Assembly: GCA_963738375.1 (NCBI GenBank)
Contig: CAVTWL010000005.1
Coordinates: forward strand, 620,001-684,000
From: Bog-159 sp963738375
GTDB lineage: Bacteria > Acidobacteriota > Terriglobia > Bryobacterales > Bryobacteraceae
DNA: 64,000 nucleotides
Reading direction: 5' to 3'
Part shown: positions 26,418 through 35,397 of the stretch, piece by piece
How positions within the stretch are numbered: position 1 is the first letter of the stretch
Layout of the letters: every line of letters begins with the position of its first letter
Notes under the pieces: model-generated
What the model saw: only the letters and a program-made list of their open reading frames with translations
Database searches by the model: none
What the model was told of the DNA's origin: nothing
Translations under genes and position numbers: made by a program

Positions 26418-27776
26418 ATGAATCGACGAGAGCTATTTAAAAGCGCCGCGCTGGCTGCCGCGCTGCCGCGGCGAGGTCCGGCCGCGCCCAGCGACCGCAT
26501 CGGTATCGGCGTTATCGGCTGCGGCGGGATGGGCCGCATGGATCTGGCGGATTTCGATAAGCAGCCGGAAGCCGCCGTGGTAGCTGTCTGCGATGTTTAT
26601 CAGCCAAACCTGAAAGAAGGGCTGAAACTCACCGGCGGCAAAGCGCGCACCTACACCGATTTCCGCAAGCTGTTGGAAGACCGCGCGGTGGACGCGGTGG
26701 TGGTGGCCACTCCGGATCATTGGCACCCGTTCATTACCATAGCGGCCTGCCAGGCGGGCAAGGACGTCTACGTGGAGAAGCCCGTTTCCAACGTGGTGCG
26801 CGAAGGGCGGCTGATGGTGGAGGCCGCGCGGAAATACAGGCGCGTGGTGCAGGTGGGCCTGCAGCAGCGATCCGGCTCGCACTTTCAGCGCGCCGCGCAG
26901 ATCGTTCGCAGCGGCGAGTTGGGCGACGTGCATTACGTGCAGACCTGGATCCATGAAGCGGGTTCGCCGCATGGACTAGGCACGCCTCCCGACGCCGATC
27001 CGCCGGCCGGCCTCGATTACGACATGTGGCTGGGCCCCGCTCCGCGTGCGCCGTTCAACGATGCGCACTTTCTGGGCAACTGGCGATCGTTCTTTGCCTA
27101 TGGCGGCGGAAGGATTACAGATTGGGGCGTGCATCTGATGGACGTGGTCCACCTGGCAATGGGCGTGGATGCGCCGCAGGCGGTGACCGCGTCGGGCGGA
27201 AAACTGTTTGTGCAGGACCGCCGCGATACGCCGGACACACACGAGGTCACCTGGGAGTACCCAGGGTTCCTGGCCCATTACACTTGTCTGCACCACAACT
27301 CGGCGGGCCACAACGGCGATCCGGGCCACAAGCCCTTCGGCAGCTACGGCATTCAGTTTCATGGCACGCGCGGCACGCTGTTCGTGGATCGCGCGGGGTA
27401 TGAGGTGACACCGCAGATGAAGAGCCGTACGGAGCCCGGCGGCATTTCGTTTCGCGCGGCGTTCGACGACCTGACCGGCATCAGCATGTATTACGAATTG
27501 GAAGGCGTGGCCGGCCGAGGCACCACCTCGGTGCAGCACGTGCCGCACGTGCGCAATTTCCTGGCTTGCGTGAAGTCGCGTGAACTGCCGGCGGCGGATA
27601 TCGAGATCGGGCATCGCTCGACGACCACCTGTCACTTGGGAAATATCGCGCTGCGTCTGGGGCAGAAGCTGCGCTGGGACGGAAGAGCGGAGCGCTTCAT
27701 CGGCAACGAACAAGCCAATGGCATGCTGGCGCGGCCGTACCGCGCGCCATGGACACTGGAAGGAATGGAAGCATAA
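26418..27776 (+). CDS. Gfo/Idh/MocA-family oxidoreductase, Tat-exported (1)
   Basis: 452 residues. The twin-arginine-like N-terminus MNRRELFKSAALAAALP precedes the NAD(P)-binding fold (IGIGVIGCGGMGRMDL). The family motif VEKPVSNVV contains the catalytic lysine, followed by the C-terminal alpha/beta domain. It oxidises or rearranges a sugar or glycoside outside the cytoplasm, in the manner of glycoside hydrolase family 109-like proteins (inference). A paralogue follows after 12 bp, so the two are probably one operon. Confidence 0.88.
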   Translation: MNRRELFKSAALAAALPRRGPAAPSDRIGIGVIGCGGMGRMDLADFDKQPEAAVVAVCDVYQPNLKEGLKLTGGKARTYTDFRKLLEDRAVDAVVVATPDHWHPFITIAACQAGKDVYVEKPVSNVVREGRLMVEAARKYRRVVQVGLQQRSGSHFQRAAQIVRSGELGDVHYVQTWIHEAGSPHGLGTPPDADPPAGLDYDMWLGPAPRAPFNDAHFLGNWRSFFAYGGGRITDWGVHLMDVVHLAMGVDAPQAVTASGGKLFVQDRRDTPDTHEVTWEYPGFLAHYTCLHHNSAGHNGDPGHKPFGSYGIQFHGTRGTLFVDRAGYEVTPQMKSRTEPGGISFRAAFDDLTGISMYYELEGVAGRGTTSVQHVPHVRNFLACVKSRELPAADIEIGHRSTTTCHLGNIALRLGQKLRWDGRAERFIGNEQANGMLARPYRAPWTLEGMEA

Positions 27777-27788
27777 AGGAGCAGGGAA

Positions 27789-28961
27789 ATGCCTGACCGT
27801 CGTGAGTTTATCAAGGCCGCGGCTTTCGCCACCGCCGCATCGTATAGCCGCATTCTAGGCGCGAACGACCGCATCCGCGTTGGCGGCATCGGCACCGGCG
27901 GGCGCTGCCAGTACATTCTCAGCGTATTGAAGCAGAGCGGCGGGGCGCAGATCGCGGCGCTGTGCGACGTGTATGAACCGCATCTGGAGGAGGCGCGGGT
28001 GAAGGTGGCGCCGGAAGCGCGGCTATTGGGCGACTACCGCAAAGTTTTGGAGATGCCCGATATCGACGCCGTGGTAATCGGCGCGCCGGATCATTGGCAC
28101 GTGCCCATGACCATCGAAGCGGTGCGCGCCGGCAAGGATGTGTACGTCGAAAAGCCGGTCACCCATCGCATTGAGGAAGGCGAGCCGCTAATCAAGGCGG
28201 TGGGGGATTCCAAGCGCGTGGTGCAGACCGGCATGCAACAGCGCAGTTGGCCGCATTTCCAGCAGGCGCGCGAAATCGTGGCCGGCGGCGGCCTCGGACA
28301 AGTGACGCTCATCCGCACCTACTGGTATCAGAATTATTTGCAGGGGCGCGACAAGCGCAAGCCCGTGGACGCGTCGAAACTGGACTGGAAGATGTTTCTG
28401 GGCTCGGCGCCCGACCAGCCGTTCAACGAGGAACGCTACCGTAGTTGGCGCTGGTTCTGGGATTTCGGCGGCGGCTCGCTCACCGACCTGTTCCTGCACT
28501 GGGTGGATGTGGCGCACTGGTGCATGTCGAGCGATACACCCACCGATGCGCAGGCCATGGGCGGGAAGTATGTGATCCCGGAATTCGAATGGCCCGATAC
28601 GGTGAACGCTTCGTTTCACTATCCCGGCAATTTTCTGGTGAACTTCGATTGCAGCCTGATGGGCTATTTGGAAGGCGGCGGCCTGGTGTTTCACGGCACC
28701 AAAGCGCTGATGCGCCTGCATCGGGGCGGCTTCGGCGTGTATCCGGAACAGCCGCGATATACAGAACTGCCGGAGCTCAAAGATGTGGCGCAAGAGGTGA
28801 AGTCCGCGCACGATGGCGCGATTGAACACGTGCAGAACTTCCTCGATTGCATCCGCTCGCGCGACACGCCGAATGCGCCGGTGGCGGTGGGAGTGGCGGC
28901 GGCGCGCGCCGGCCACCTGGGAAATCAGGCACTGCGCAGCGGGCAGACGGTGCGGGCCTAA
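27789..28961 (+). CDS. Gfo/Idh/MocA-family oxidoreductase, Tat-exported (2)
   Basis: 390 residues. N-terminus MPDRREFIKAAAFATAA resembles a Tat signal. Cofactor motif VGGIGTGGRCQYI and catalytic VYVEKPVTH are present. A start-proximal GGAGCAGGGAA supplies the ribosome-binding site. It is moderately similar to the preceding protein, with the same order of motifs, so the pair derives from an old duplication. Likely extracytoplasmic sugar oxidoreductase; substrate unknown. Confidence 0.88.
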   Translation: MPDRREFIKAAAFATAASYSRILGANDRIRVGGIGTGGRCQYILSVLKQSGGAQIAALCDVYEPHLEEARVKVAPEARLLGDYRKVLEMPDIDAVVIGAPDHWHVPMTIEAVRAGKDVYVEKPVTHRIEEGEPLIKAVGDSKRVVQTGMQQRSWPHFQQAREIVAGGGLGQVTLIRTYWYQNYLQGRDKRKPVDASKLDWKMFLGSAPDQPFNEERYRSWRWFWDFGGGSLTDLFLHWVDVAHWCMSSDTPTDAQAMGGKYVIPEFEWPDTVNASFHYPGNFLVNFDCSLMGYLEGGGLVFHGTKALMRLHRGGFGVYPEQPRYTELPELKDVAQEVKSAHDGAIEHVQNFLDCIRSRDTPNAPVAVGVAAARAGHLGNQALRSGQTVRA

Positions 28962-28969
28962 GACGCGGC

Positions 28970-29881
28970 ATGAAGATCACGCGGCGCGGCCTTCTCTGGA
29001 CTGTTGGCGCGGGGTTGTACGGCGCGCCGACCGAAACCCTGGTGGATCGATGGCGGAAGATCGCTTCGGAGATCGACGGTACGGTGGGCGCTTCCGCGCT
29101 GCACCTGGGGAGCCAACAGCACGTCAGCTTGCGCGGCAGCGAGGCCTTTCCGCTGGCCAGCGTATGCAAACTCCCGGCGGCGCTGCATATTCTGGCGATG
29201 GTGGATGAAGGGAAACTGTCGCGCACGGCGCCCATCGAGATAGTCAAGGAGGACGTCTCACTCAATGTCAGCGAAGTGGGCCACCGATGGCCTGCGCAAC
29301 GAAGGTTTCCACTGGACGAACTGGTGATGCTGATGGTAGCCAAGAGCGACAACACGGCCGTTGAGACGTTATACCGGATTGGCGGCGGACCGGCCGGCAT
29401 CGATGCACGGCTACGCGCGTGGCATCTGGATGGCATCCGCATCGACCGCACGGAACGCCAGTGCGGGCGCGATTCCTCGGCGTCCATGGCGCGCTTCCTG
29501 GCCGATCCACGGGACACCGGCACGCCGGACGGCGCAGTTGAAATGTTGCGGCGTTTGTTTGGCGGCAAACTACTGTCCGCGCCCTCTACCGCGCGGATGA
29601 TCGAGAGTCTGGAGGCCACCACAACTTTTCCGGATCGCATCAAAGGACTATTGCCGGCCGGGACGGTGGTCGCTCACAAGACCGGCACCACCGGAACGGC
29701 CCAAGGCTTGAACGGCGCCACCAACGACGTTGGCGTTATCACGCTACCGCGCGGGGCCGGGCAACTGGCGCTGGCGGTATTTCTTAAGGGCGGCCGCCGC
29801 GGCCTGGGAGAGCGCGGCACGATCATTGCCCGCATGGCGCAAGCAGCCTTCGACGCCGCGGTGAACAACCGCTTGGCATAA
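28970..29881 (+). CDS. Class A beta-lactamase
   Basis: 303 residues. A possible Tat-like N-terminus (MKITRRGLLWTVGAGLYG) precedes the serine beta-lactamase fold. The active-site elements are in order: S64-V-C-K67, S126-D-N128, a candidate general base Glu162 in RTERQ, and K237-T-G239. It would hydrolyse beta-lactams in the periplasm, giving intrinsic resistance. The start 8 bp after the oxidoreductase stop is chosen because the family N-terminus fits; a longer frame upstream lacks similarity. Substrate range cannot be told. Confidence 0.88.
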   Translation: MKITRRGLLWTVGAGLYGAPTETLVDRWRKIASEIDGTVGASALHLGSQQHVSLRGSEAFPLASVCKLPAALHILAMVDEGKLSRTAPIEIVKEDVSLNVSEVGHRWPAQRRFPLDELVMLMVAKSDNTAVETLYRIGGGPAGIDARLRAWHLDGIRIDRTERQCGRDSSASMARFLADPRDTGTPDGAVEMLRRLFGGKLLSAPSTARMIESLEATTTFPDRIKGLLPAGTVVAHKTGTTGTAQGLNGATNDVGVITLPRGAGQLALAVFLKGGRRGLGERGTIIARMAQAAFDAAVNNRLA

Positions 29882-29914
29882 GTTTCGTTGCATTTTGCCC
29901 GTGCGGCGTGGTTT

Positions 29915-29934
29915 ACTTGAATGATCGTTCAAGT
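29915..29934. promoter_or_regulatory. 20-bp near-palindrome, probable TetR operator
   Basis: ACTTGAATGATCGTTCAAGT: symmetric except for one pair. It ends 5 bp before the TetR start codon. A plausible promoter overlaps it (TTGCAT at 29888, TTTACT at 29912, spacing 18), so binding would block the regulator's own transcription. Confidence 0.65.
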
Positions 29935-29939
29935 TACCA

Positions 29940-30569
29940 ATGCCGAAGACGACTACCGCCCGCGATCTCCTGCTGGACGCCGCCCGCTACCTGTTTTGGG
30001 AGAAAGGCTACACCGCCACGGGAGTCGCCGAACTGCTGCAGCGGGCGGGAGTGAACGCCGGCAGTTTCTATCATGTGTTCCCCAGCAAAGAGGCGCTACT
30101 GGCGGCGGTACTCGACGAATATCTGCTCGGGTTGGAGCCGGCCGTGCTGCGCCCGGCATTTGCCCGCCAAAGCGACCCGATCGAAAGGATCTTCGCCATC
30201 CTGGAAGGCTATCGCGAAAAGTTGGCGATCACCGGGTGCCAGTACGGCTGCCCGATCGGCAGGCTGGCGCTCGAAATCGAAGCCGACAACCTGCCGGTTC
30301 ATCAGCGCATCGCGGCAAATTTTGCGGCGTGGATTGCTGCCGTGCGCGCTTGCCTGGAAACCGCGCGCGAACGGCTGCCGCGGGATTGCGATCTGGATGG
30401 GCTGGCTACCTTCGCGCTAACCGTCATGGAGGGCGGCGTGATGCAGGCGCGTTCCAGCCGCCGCATGGAGCCTTTCGACCAGTCGGTCGCGCAGTTACGG
30501 AATTATTTTGAATGCCTGCTCGCGCAGGGCGCGCAGCCGGTCAGTAAAGGAAAGAGGAAACGGAAATGA
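29940..30569 (+). CDS. TetR-family transcriptional regulator
   Basis: 209 residues. N-terminal helix-turn-helix (LLDAARYLFWEKGYTATGVAELLQRAGVNAGSFYHVF split over residues 10-46) and a C-terminal TetR ligand domain of the YcdC/AcrR-like type with CPIGRLALEIE. It is preceded by a near-palindrome and translationally coupled to an SRPBCC protein gene (ATGA overlap). It likely represses this small operon. Confidence 0.92.
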   Translation: MPKTTTARDLLLDAARYLFWEKGYTATGVAELLQRAGVNAGSFYHVFPSKEALLAAVLDEYLLGLEPAVLRPAFARQSDPIERIFAILEGYREKLAITGCQYGCPIGRLALEIEADNLPVHQRIAANFAAWIAAVRACLETARERLPRDCDLDGLATFALTVMEGGVMQARSSRRMEPFDQSVAQLRNYFECLLAQGAQPVSKGKRKRK

Positions 30570-31123
30570 AAACGAATTGGTTGGCAATTGTTTTGTTAGC
30601 GGCGCCACTCGCAACCTACGCACAGAACGGGCAGCCAGAGGCGCCCAAGAAGAAAAGCCCCGTGGAGGTGACCAGGATCAAGGCGCCGGAAAAAGCGTTG
30701 AAGTTCCAGGTGGTGGTGCCGGGCAAACCCACCGATGTGTGGCAGGCGTTCACCACCAGCGCGGGCCTGAACACCTGGCTGTGGCAGGATTGCACCGTCG
30801 ATCTGCGGGAAGGCGGCGGCTGGATCGTGCATTACCCGGGCGGCAAAACGGGCGGCGGCACGGTGGTCAGTTTTCGCGAGGGGCGGCAGTTGGTGCTGCA
30901 TGCCATGGCGCCGGAGAAGTTTCCGGAAGTGCGCGGCGTGGGCACCACGGCGGCCTTCGATTTCGCGCCGGAGGGCGACGGCACGCGCGTTACGCTGACG
31001 CAGACGGGATGGCGTGCCGGCAAAGAGTGGGACGAAGCTTACGATTACCTGGCGGCGGGCAACGCGCAACTGCTGGAGCAGCTCTATGTGCGTTTCGCGC
31101 GCGGCCCGATAAAATGGCAGTAG
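30566..31123 (+). CDS. Exported SRPBCC (AHSA1-like) domain protein
   Basis: 185 residues. Signal peptide (WLAIVLLAAPLATYAQ) followed by a START/Bet v1-like fold (FQVVVPGKPTDVWQAFTT ... LREGGGWIVHYPGG ... FDFAPEGDGTRVTLTQTGW). Most AHSA1 proteins are cytoplasmic, so an exported one is unusual. It may bind a hydrophobic ligand. Coupled to tetR; the ligand could relate to the TetR inducer (inference). Confidence 0.82.
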   Translation: MKTNWLAIVLLAAPLATYAQNGQPEAPKKKSPVEVTRIKAPEKALKFQVVVPGKPTDVWQAFTTSAGLNTWLWQDCTVDLREGGGWIVHYPGGKTGGGTVVSFREGRQLVLHAMAPEKFPEVRGVGTTAAFDFAPEGDGTRVTLTQTGWRAGKEWDEAYDYLAAGNAQLLEQLYVRFARGPIKWQ

Positions 31124-31125
31124 CC

Positions 31126-31467
31126 ATGAATAAACGAGCCGTCCGCCAGGAATATAAGCTGAAGAAGACACCGCGCGGCATTTTTGCTGTCCGCTGTGAG
31201 CCGGCCGGACGCGTTTGGGTGGGGGCGTCAACGCATCTCGATTCAGAAAAAAATGGCTTGTGGTTCTCCCTGCGTACTGGCAGCCACCGCAATCAAGCGA
31301 TGCAGGCCGCCTGGGATGCGCACGGGGAAGATTCGTTCGTCTACGAGATCGTCGAAACCCTGGATGACGACATCGCGCCCCTCTTGCTGCGCGATACGCT
31401 GGCGGAACGGCAGACGCATTGGCGGCAGACGCTGGCGGCGCATCCAAGCGATCCATTGCGCGGCTGA
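31126..31467 (+). CDS. GIY-YIG-like small nuclease domain protein
   Basis: 113 residues. The N-terminal segment GIFAVRCEPAGRVWVGAS aligns with the GIY-YIG core, and SLRTGSHRNQAMQAAWDAHGEDSFVYEIVE with the rest of the fold. Related short proteins occur in many bacteria; role unknown, possibly DNA processing. The start could instead be the ATG at 31114, which overlaps the previous gene; 31126 avoids the overlap and begins at MNKR. Confidence 0.75.
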   Translation: MNKRAVRQEYKLKKTPRGIFAVRCEPAGRVWVGASTHLDSEKNGLWFSLRTGSHRNQAMQAAWDAHGEDSFVYEIVETLDDDIAPLLLRDTLAERQTHWRQTLAAHPSDPLRG

Positions 31468-31482
31468 GTCTGCCGCAGCGGA

Positions 31483-32133
31483 TCAGGCGATGATGCCTTT
31501 GCGCACGGCGTACAAAATCAATTCCGGCACGCTGTGCAGGTTCAGCTTCTGCAGGATGTGAGTGCGGTGGGTCTCCACCGTATATAGGCTGAGGTTCAGC
31601 ATGTTGGCCACTTCCTTATTGGTGCGGCCTTCGGCCAGCATTTGCAGGATCTCGCGCTCGCGGTTGGTGAGCAGTTCGTAAGTGTCTTCCGCGCCGCGGC
31701 TCTCCAACTGCCGCATATAATCTTCCACCAAGATTTTGCTGATCGCCGGGCTGAAAAACGATTTGCCTTCGGTGAGCGCGCGCACCGCCGCCAGCAGATC
31801 GGCTTCGGCGGAATCCTTCAGCAGATACGCGCGCGCGCCGGCCTTCAAAGCGCGAATGACATAGCTCTCGTCGGAATGCATGCTGAGGATGGCAATGGCG
31901 GTACGCGGACTGCGGTTCACGATCTGGCGGGTCGCCTCAATGCCGTTCAGGTTCGGCATGCCGATATCCATAATCACGACGTCGGGGTTGGAGGATTCGC
32001 TGAGCGCCACCGCCTGGCGTCCGTCGGAAGCTTCGCCGATCACCTGCAAATGCGGCTGGCGCTCCAGCAGCAGGCGCAGCCCGTTACGCATCACGGTATG
32101 ATCGTCGGCCAACAGGATGCGCACGGATGTCAC
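31483..32133 (-). CDS. NarL/FixJ-type response regulator
   Basis: 216 residues. Receiver domain with acidic pocket (LLADDHTV), phosphoacceptor Asp in VVIMDIGMPN at about residue 54, and Thr/Lys switch positions. A C-terminal LuxR helix-turn-helix follows (LTNREREILQMLAEGRTNKEVA). Phosphorylated by the coupled kinase upstream, whose stop overlaps its start (ATGA). Target genes unknown. Confidence 0.94.
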   Translation of the reverse strand: MTSVRILLADDHTVMRNGLRLLLERQPHLQVIGEASDGRQAVALSESSNPDVVIMDIGMPNLNGIEATRQIVNRSPRTAIAILSMHSDESYVIRALKAGARAYLLKDSAEADLLAAVRALTEGKSFFSPAISKILVEDYMRQLESRGAEDTYELLTNREREILQMLAEGRTNKEVANMLNLSLYTVETHRTHILQKLNLHSVPELILYAVRKGIIA

Positions 32134-33527
32134 GCGAGGGCCTCGACGGCGGGCGAGACCAACGGAATCTCAATGCGCAAACGCGTGCCATGACTGGGTT
32201 CGGACTGCACTACAAAACTGCCGCCCAAGTGCGTGACGCGTTCTTCCATGCCCATCAGGCCGAGACCGCGGACGTGAGCGCTGTCGAAGCCTTGGCCGTC
32301 GTCAACCACGCTCAAGTGAATGGCGCTGCTTTCCTCGATCACCTGAATGCGAACGCTGTGTGCGCCGGCGTGCCGGGCGCAGTTGTTTAAGGCTTCCTGC
32401 ACCACGCGGTAGATGCAGGTTTTCAGATCCTCGGGCAGGTCGTCGGCCACGGTTTCGGCATCCACCGTAACGGCCATGCCGGTGCGCTTGGAAATCTCGC
32501 GGGCCTGCCACTGCAAGGCCGGCACCAGGCCCAAGTCGTCAAGCATCGAGGGCCGCAGCAGCAGCGACATGTTGCGCACCACATTCACGCTGCCCTCGGC
32601 CAGCTTGCGAATGGATTCCAGGTGGCAGCGCAACTCCGCGCCGCCGGGCGCCACGGCGCCGACATTGCCCAGTTCCATCAATAGCGCGCTCAGCGATTGG
32701 CCCACTTCGTCATGCAATTCGCGGGAAATGGCGCGCCGCTCCTGCTCTTGTGCGTCCACCAGCCGGGCGGAGAGCTCCTTCAACTGGCTTTGCGCCACGG
32801 TCATCTCGTGATAGCGCAAGTCGGCATCGCGAGCCAGGCGCAGGATGCGCCGGGTGGTAGCCACCGCCAGCAGCGCCCCGATGCCGAGCGTGATCGCCAG
32901 CATCAAGCCCAGACGATAGCGAAAACGGTCGAAAATGTTCTTGAGACGCTCGTCGCCGGTGTTCAGTTCCCGCTCGTTGACGGAGGCGATGCGATCGGCG
33001 ATTTCCAGCATGGTGGTGCGCCGCGGGAAGAGTTGCTCGTCCATGAACTCTTCGCTGCGCGCCAGTTTTTCCTGGGCGTCCCAGCGAAAAATGGGGTCGA
33101 CCAGCCTCCAGTAACCGGCGATGCGCGCCTGCAGAAAGTCAAAGGGCTGATCCTCTCCAGAGCCGAGCGAACGCGCGTAGCGTCGTAGCGCAGCATTCAT
33201 TTCGCCGCGCTCCTGCTGCAAGTCGGCGCGATACTTTTCCGCCTTCGCCGTATCCTGTTCCAGCAGGTAATCGCGCGTTAAGGCGCCGGATTGATAAAGC
33301 GCGGACCGGATTTCTTCCAGGGCGCGATTGCGCAGGAGGAACGTTTGGCGGATCTCTACATTACGCCACTGAACCTGCCCCAAGGCGCGCAAAGAATCAA
33401 TCCCGGCGAACAGCATCAGTCCCAACATGGCGCCAAAACTGGCGAGCAAGACAACTTGCGTGCCCCATTGCAGAGGCTGCACGCTGCGTTTGTAAACCAC
33501 GGCGTCTTTGGGCTGTTCCGGCTCCAT
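32130..33527 (-). CDS. Membrane sensor histidine kinase (HisKA_3 type)
   Basis: 465 residues. Two transmembrane helices (about 22-44 and 230-252) enclose an all-helical periplasmic sensor of roughly 185 residues resembling CHASE3 or four-helix sensors. The cytoplasmic part has the HisKA_3 box ERRAISRELHDEVGQSLSAL with the phosphorylated His, and a HATPase domain with N-box and GLGLMGMEERV. It forms a two-component system with the downstream response regulator. The signal is unknown. Confidence 0.93.
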   Translation of the reverse strand: MEPEQPKDAVVYKRSVQPLQWGTQVVLLASFGAMLGLMLFAGIDSLRALGQVQWRNVEIRQTFLLRNRALEEIRSALYQSGALTRDYLLEQDTAKAEKYRADLQQERGEMNAALRRYARSLGSGEDQPFDFLQARIAGYWRLVDPIFRWDAQEKLARSEEFMDEQLFPRRTTMLEIADRIASVNERELNTGDERLKNIFDRFRYRLGLMLAITLGIGALLAVATTRRILRLARDADLRYHEMTVAQSQLKELSARLVDAQEQERRAISRELHDEVGQSLSALLMELGNVGAVAPGGAELRCHLESIRKLAEGSVNVVRNMSLLLRPSMLDDLGLVPALQWQAREISKRTGMAVTVDAETVADDLPEDLKTCIYRVVQEALNNCARHAGAHSVRIQVIEESSAIHLSVVDDGQGFDSAHVRGLGLMGMEERVTHLGGSFVVQSEPSHGTRLRIEIPLVSPAVEALA

Positions 33528-33694
33528 GAATACGATATCAGGCTGGCTACTTCGATCATATACCGTTCATTCGGTAGTTTTTGCGGGCACGCGACGGGTC
33601 CGAATGCCGGCTCTCCCCGGCTTGAAAATACTCCTTGGGCGGGATGTTCGATGCCAGCGCGAAGTCTTACCCTGAACTTAAGTAGCCTGGTCGA

Positions 33695-33743
33695 GGGACG
33701 CGCCAAGTCCCCATCCGCGAAAGCGGAACGCTTGGCGCGTCCC
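33695..33743. repeat. Nested inverted repeat, 13-bp arms with an inner GAAA-loop stem
   Basis: Outer arms GGGACGCGCCAAG and CTTGGCGCGTCCC; inside them TCCGC-GAAA-GCGGA forms a second stem capped by a GNRA-type tetraloop. It lies 43 bp upstream of the GH172 gene, in the divergent region with the kinase. It could be an RNA leader structure or a dispersed palindromic repeat. The rest of 33528-33786 shows only a GAGGAGG ribosome-binding site at about 33771. Confidence 0.65.
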
Positions 33744-33786
33744 TGCGTTATAATCCCCCTTCAATCTCTCCGAGGAGGATCCCATC

Positions 33787-34968
33787 ATGTCATCGCTGAT
33801 TGCGCCGCGCCGCGGATTTCTGCGGCGTATGGCCGGATTTGCCGGGCTTTCGGCCGCGGTGTCGTCCGCCAACGCACAGACGGGGCGCGGCGCTGCCGGA
33901 GAATATCCGTTGCTGCCCACGTATGCGCGGGCCCAGAACTATAGATCGCTGAAACAATCCAGCTTCGATCGGACCGGGGGCAACGGCGACTCCTGGCCCA
34001 TTCAGCCGGGCGCCACGCGCGAGGTCTTCGCTTCGGAAGGCCCAGGCGTGATTACGCACATCTGGTTCACCATCGCCGCCGACAGCGGCAATCACCTGAA
34101 AGAAGTGGTGATACGCATGTATTGGGATGGAGCGGCGAAACCCAGCGTGGAAGTGCCGGTGGGCGATCTATTCGGCCTGAACCTGGGGCAGTATTTCGTG
34201 TACCAATCCGCGTTTCTCAACTGCTCGTCAGTTAAGGCGTTGAACTGCTATTTTGCCATGCCCTTCCGCCGCTCGGCGCGCATCACTGCCACCAACGAAA
34301 GCACGCAGCGGGTGGGCGCATTTTATTCCAATATCGACTACCAGATTGTGCCGTCGCTTCCGGACGACTCGCTGTACTTCCACGCGCAATATCGCCAGAG
34401 CGCCCCGAATACACCAACCACCAATGACTGGAAGCACAACGGCGATGCCGACAAACTCAAGAATTTGGACGGGAAAGACAACTATATCTTCACCGAAACC
34501 CGGGGGCGCGGACACCTGATGGGCGTGACCATGGGCGTCCTGCAAAATCAGGACTACTGGATGGGCGAAGGCGACGAAATGATCTTCGTCGACAATGAGG
34601 AACATCCACTAATCACAGGCACGGGCACCGAAGATTACTTCAACGGCGCCTGGGATTTCGGTGGGCGCGACAACCCCGTGCAATTCGCTCATCTTTACAA
34701 CGGCGCGCCTTTCATGGTGAATGCGGAGCGTGCCGGGGGACGTTATTGCCTGTATCGCTGGCATGCCGATAATCCGGTCACGTTCAGCCGGTATTTGAAA
34801 TACACCATCGAGCATGGACACGCCAACCACCGGGCCGACAACTTCTATTCGGTGGCGTATTGGTATCAGGCCGGCGCGTATACCGACTTTCCCGTGCTGC
34901 CGCCCGCCGAGAGCCGCATTCCACGAATGAAATCGGTTCCGGGCCCCGGGACCGCACAGCCGGCCTGA
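33787..34968 (+). CDS. DUF2961 / GH172-family protein, Tat-exported
   Basis: 393 residues. N-terminus with RR and hydrophobic stretch (RRGFLRRMAGFAGLSAAV) resembles a Tat signal. Family blocks follow: GPGVITHIWFTIA, VEVPVGDLFGLNLG, NCYFAMPFRRSARI and GTGTEDYFNGAWDF. DUF2961 proteins form glycoside hydrolase family 172, whose studied members act on fructose anhydrides and arabinofuranosides. Likely an exported carbohydrate-active enzyme; substrate unproven. Strong GAGGAGG site upstream of the ATG. Confidence 0.88.
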   Translation: MSSLIAPRRGFLRRMAGFAGLSAAVSSANAQTGRGAAGEYPLLPTYARAQNYRSLKQSSFDRTGGNGDSWPIQPGATREVFASEGPGVITHIWFTIAADSGNHLKEVVIRMYWDGAAKPSVEVPVGDLFGLNLGQYFVYQSAFLNCSSVKALNCYFAMPFRRSARITATNESTQRVGAFYSNIDYQIVPSLPDDSLYFHAQYRQSAPNTPTTNDWKHNGDADKLKNLDGKDNYIFTETRGRGHLMGVTMGVLQNQDYWMGEGDEMIFVDNEEHPLITGTGTEDYFNGAWDFGGRDNPVQFAHLYNGAPFMVNAERAGGRYCLYRWHADNPVTFSRYLKYTIEHGHANHRADNFYSVAYWYQAGAYTDFPVLPPAESRIPRMKSVPGPGTAQPA

Positions 34969-34982
34969 AGCGGCGCCCGAAA

Positions 34983-35387
34983 TTAGTCGGCTGACCGCGC
35001 CAGCATCCGCTCAGCCGGCCTCGGCCGGGCGGGAGACAGGAAGTTCAGGATGGCGCGCTTGATTTCCGGCGGAATGCTGAAGCGCTCGATCTCCTTCAAA
35101 TCGCCGGCCGCGTATTTCACTTCGTCGCCATCCATCGCGACCGCGATGAACAGGTGCCGGGTCACTTCGTGGAACAGGCCGCGCGGCTCCTGCTTTTCCG
35201 CCTGAAAGGTGAGCGCGCGGACGGGCGCGTCATCGCCTGCGAGGCCCGATTCGTAGGCCATCGCCACTTCGGTGGAGATGCGCTTTTCGTAATCGGCCTG
35301 GATGCGCCGCGCTTTATCCCGCCAGGAAATTTCCTGGTAGATGAGCGCGGCGATCGCCAACAGCAATGCAATTTCCAGCGGCGTCAT
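34983..35387 (-). CDS. Small N-terminally anchored hypothetical protein
   Basis: 134 residues with one N-terminal membrane helix (LEIALLLAIAALIYQE) and a soluble, partly coiled remainder (WRDKARRIQADYEKRI). It is the last gene of the XRE-NfeD-flotillin-PspA operon, 10 bp behind pspA. It may belong to the same membrane-stress complex (inference); family not recognised. Confidence 0.7.
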   Translation of the reverse strand: MTPLEIALLLAIAALIYQEISWRDKARRIQADYEKRISTEVAMAYESGLAGDDAPVRALTFQAEKQEPRGLFHEVTRHLFIAVAMDGDEVKYAAGDLKEIERFSIPPEIKRAILNFLSPARPRPAERMLARSAD

Positions 35388-35397
35388 GTTGCGTTTC

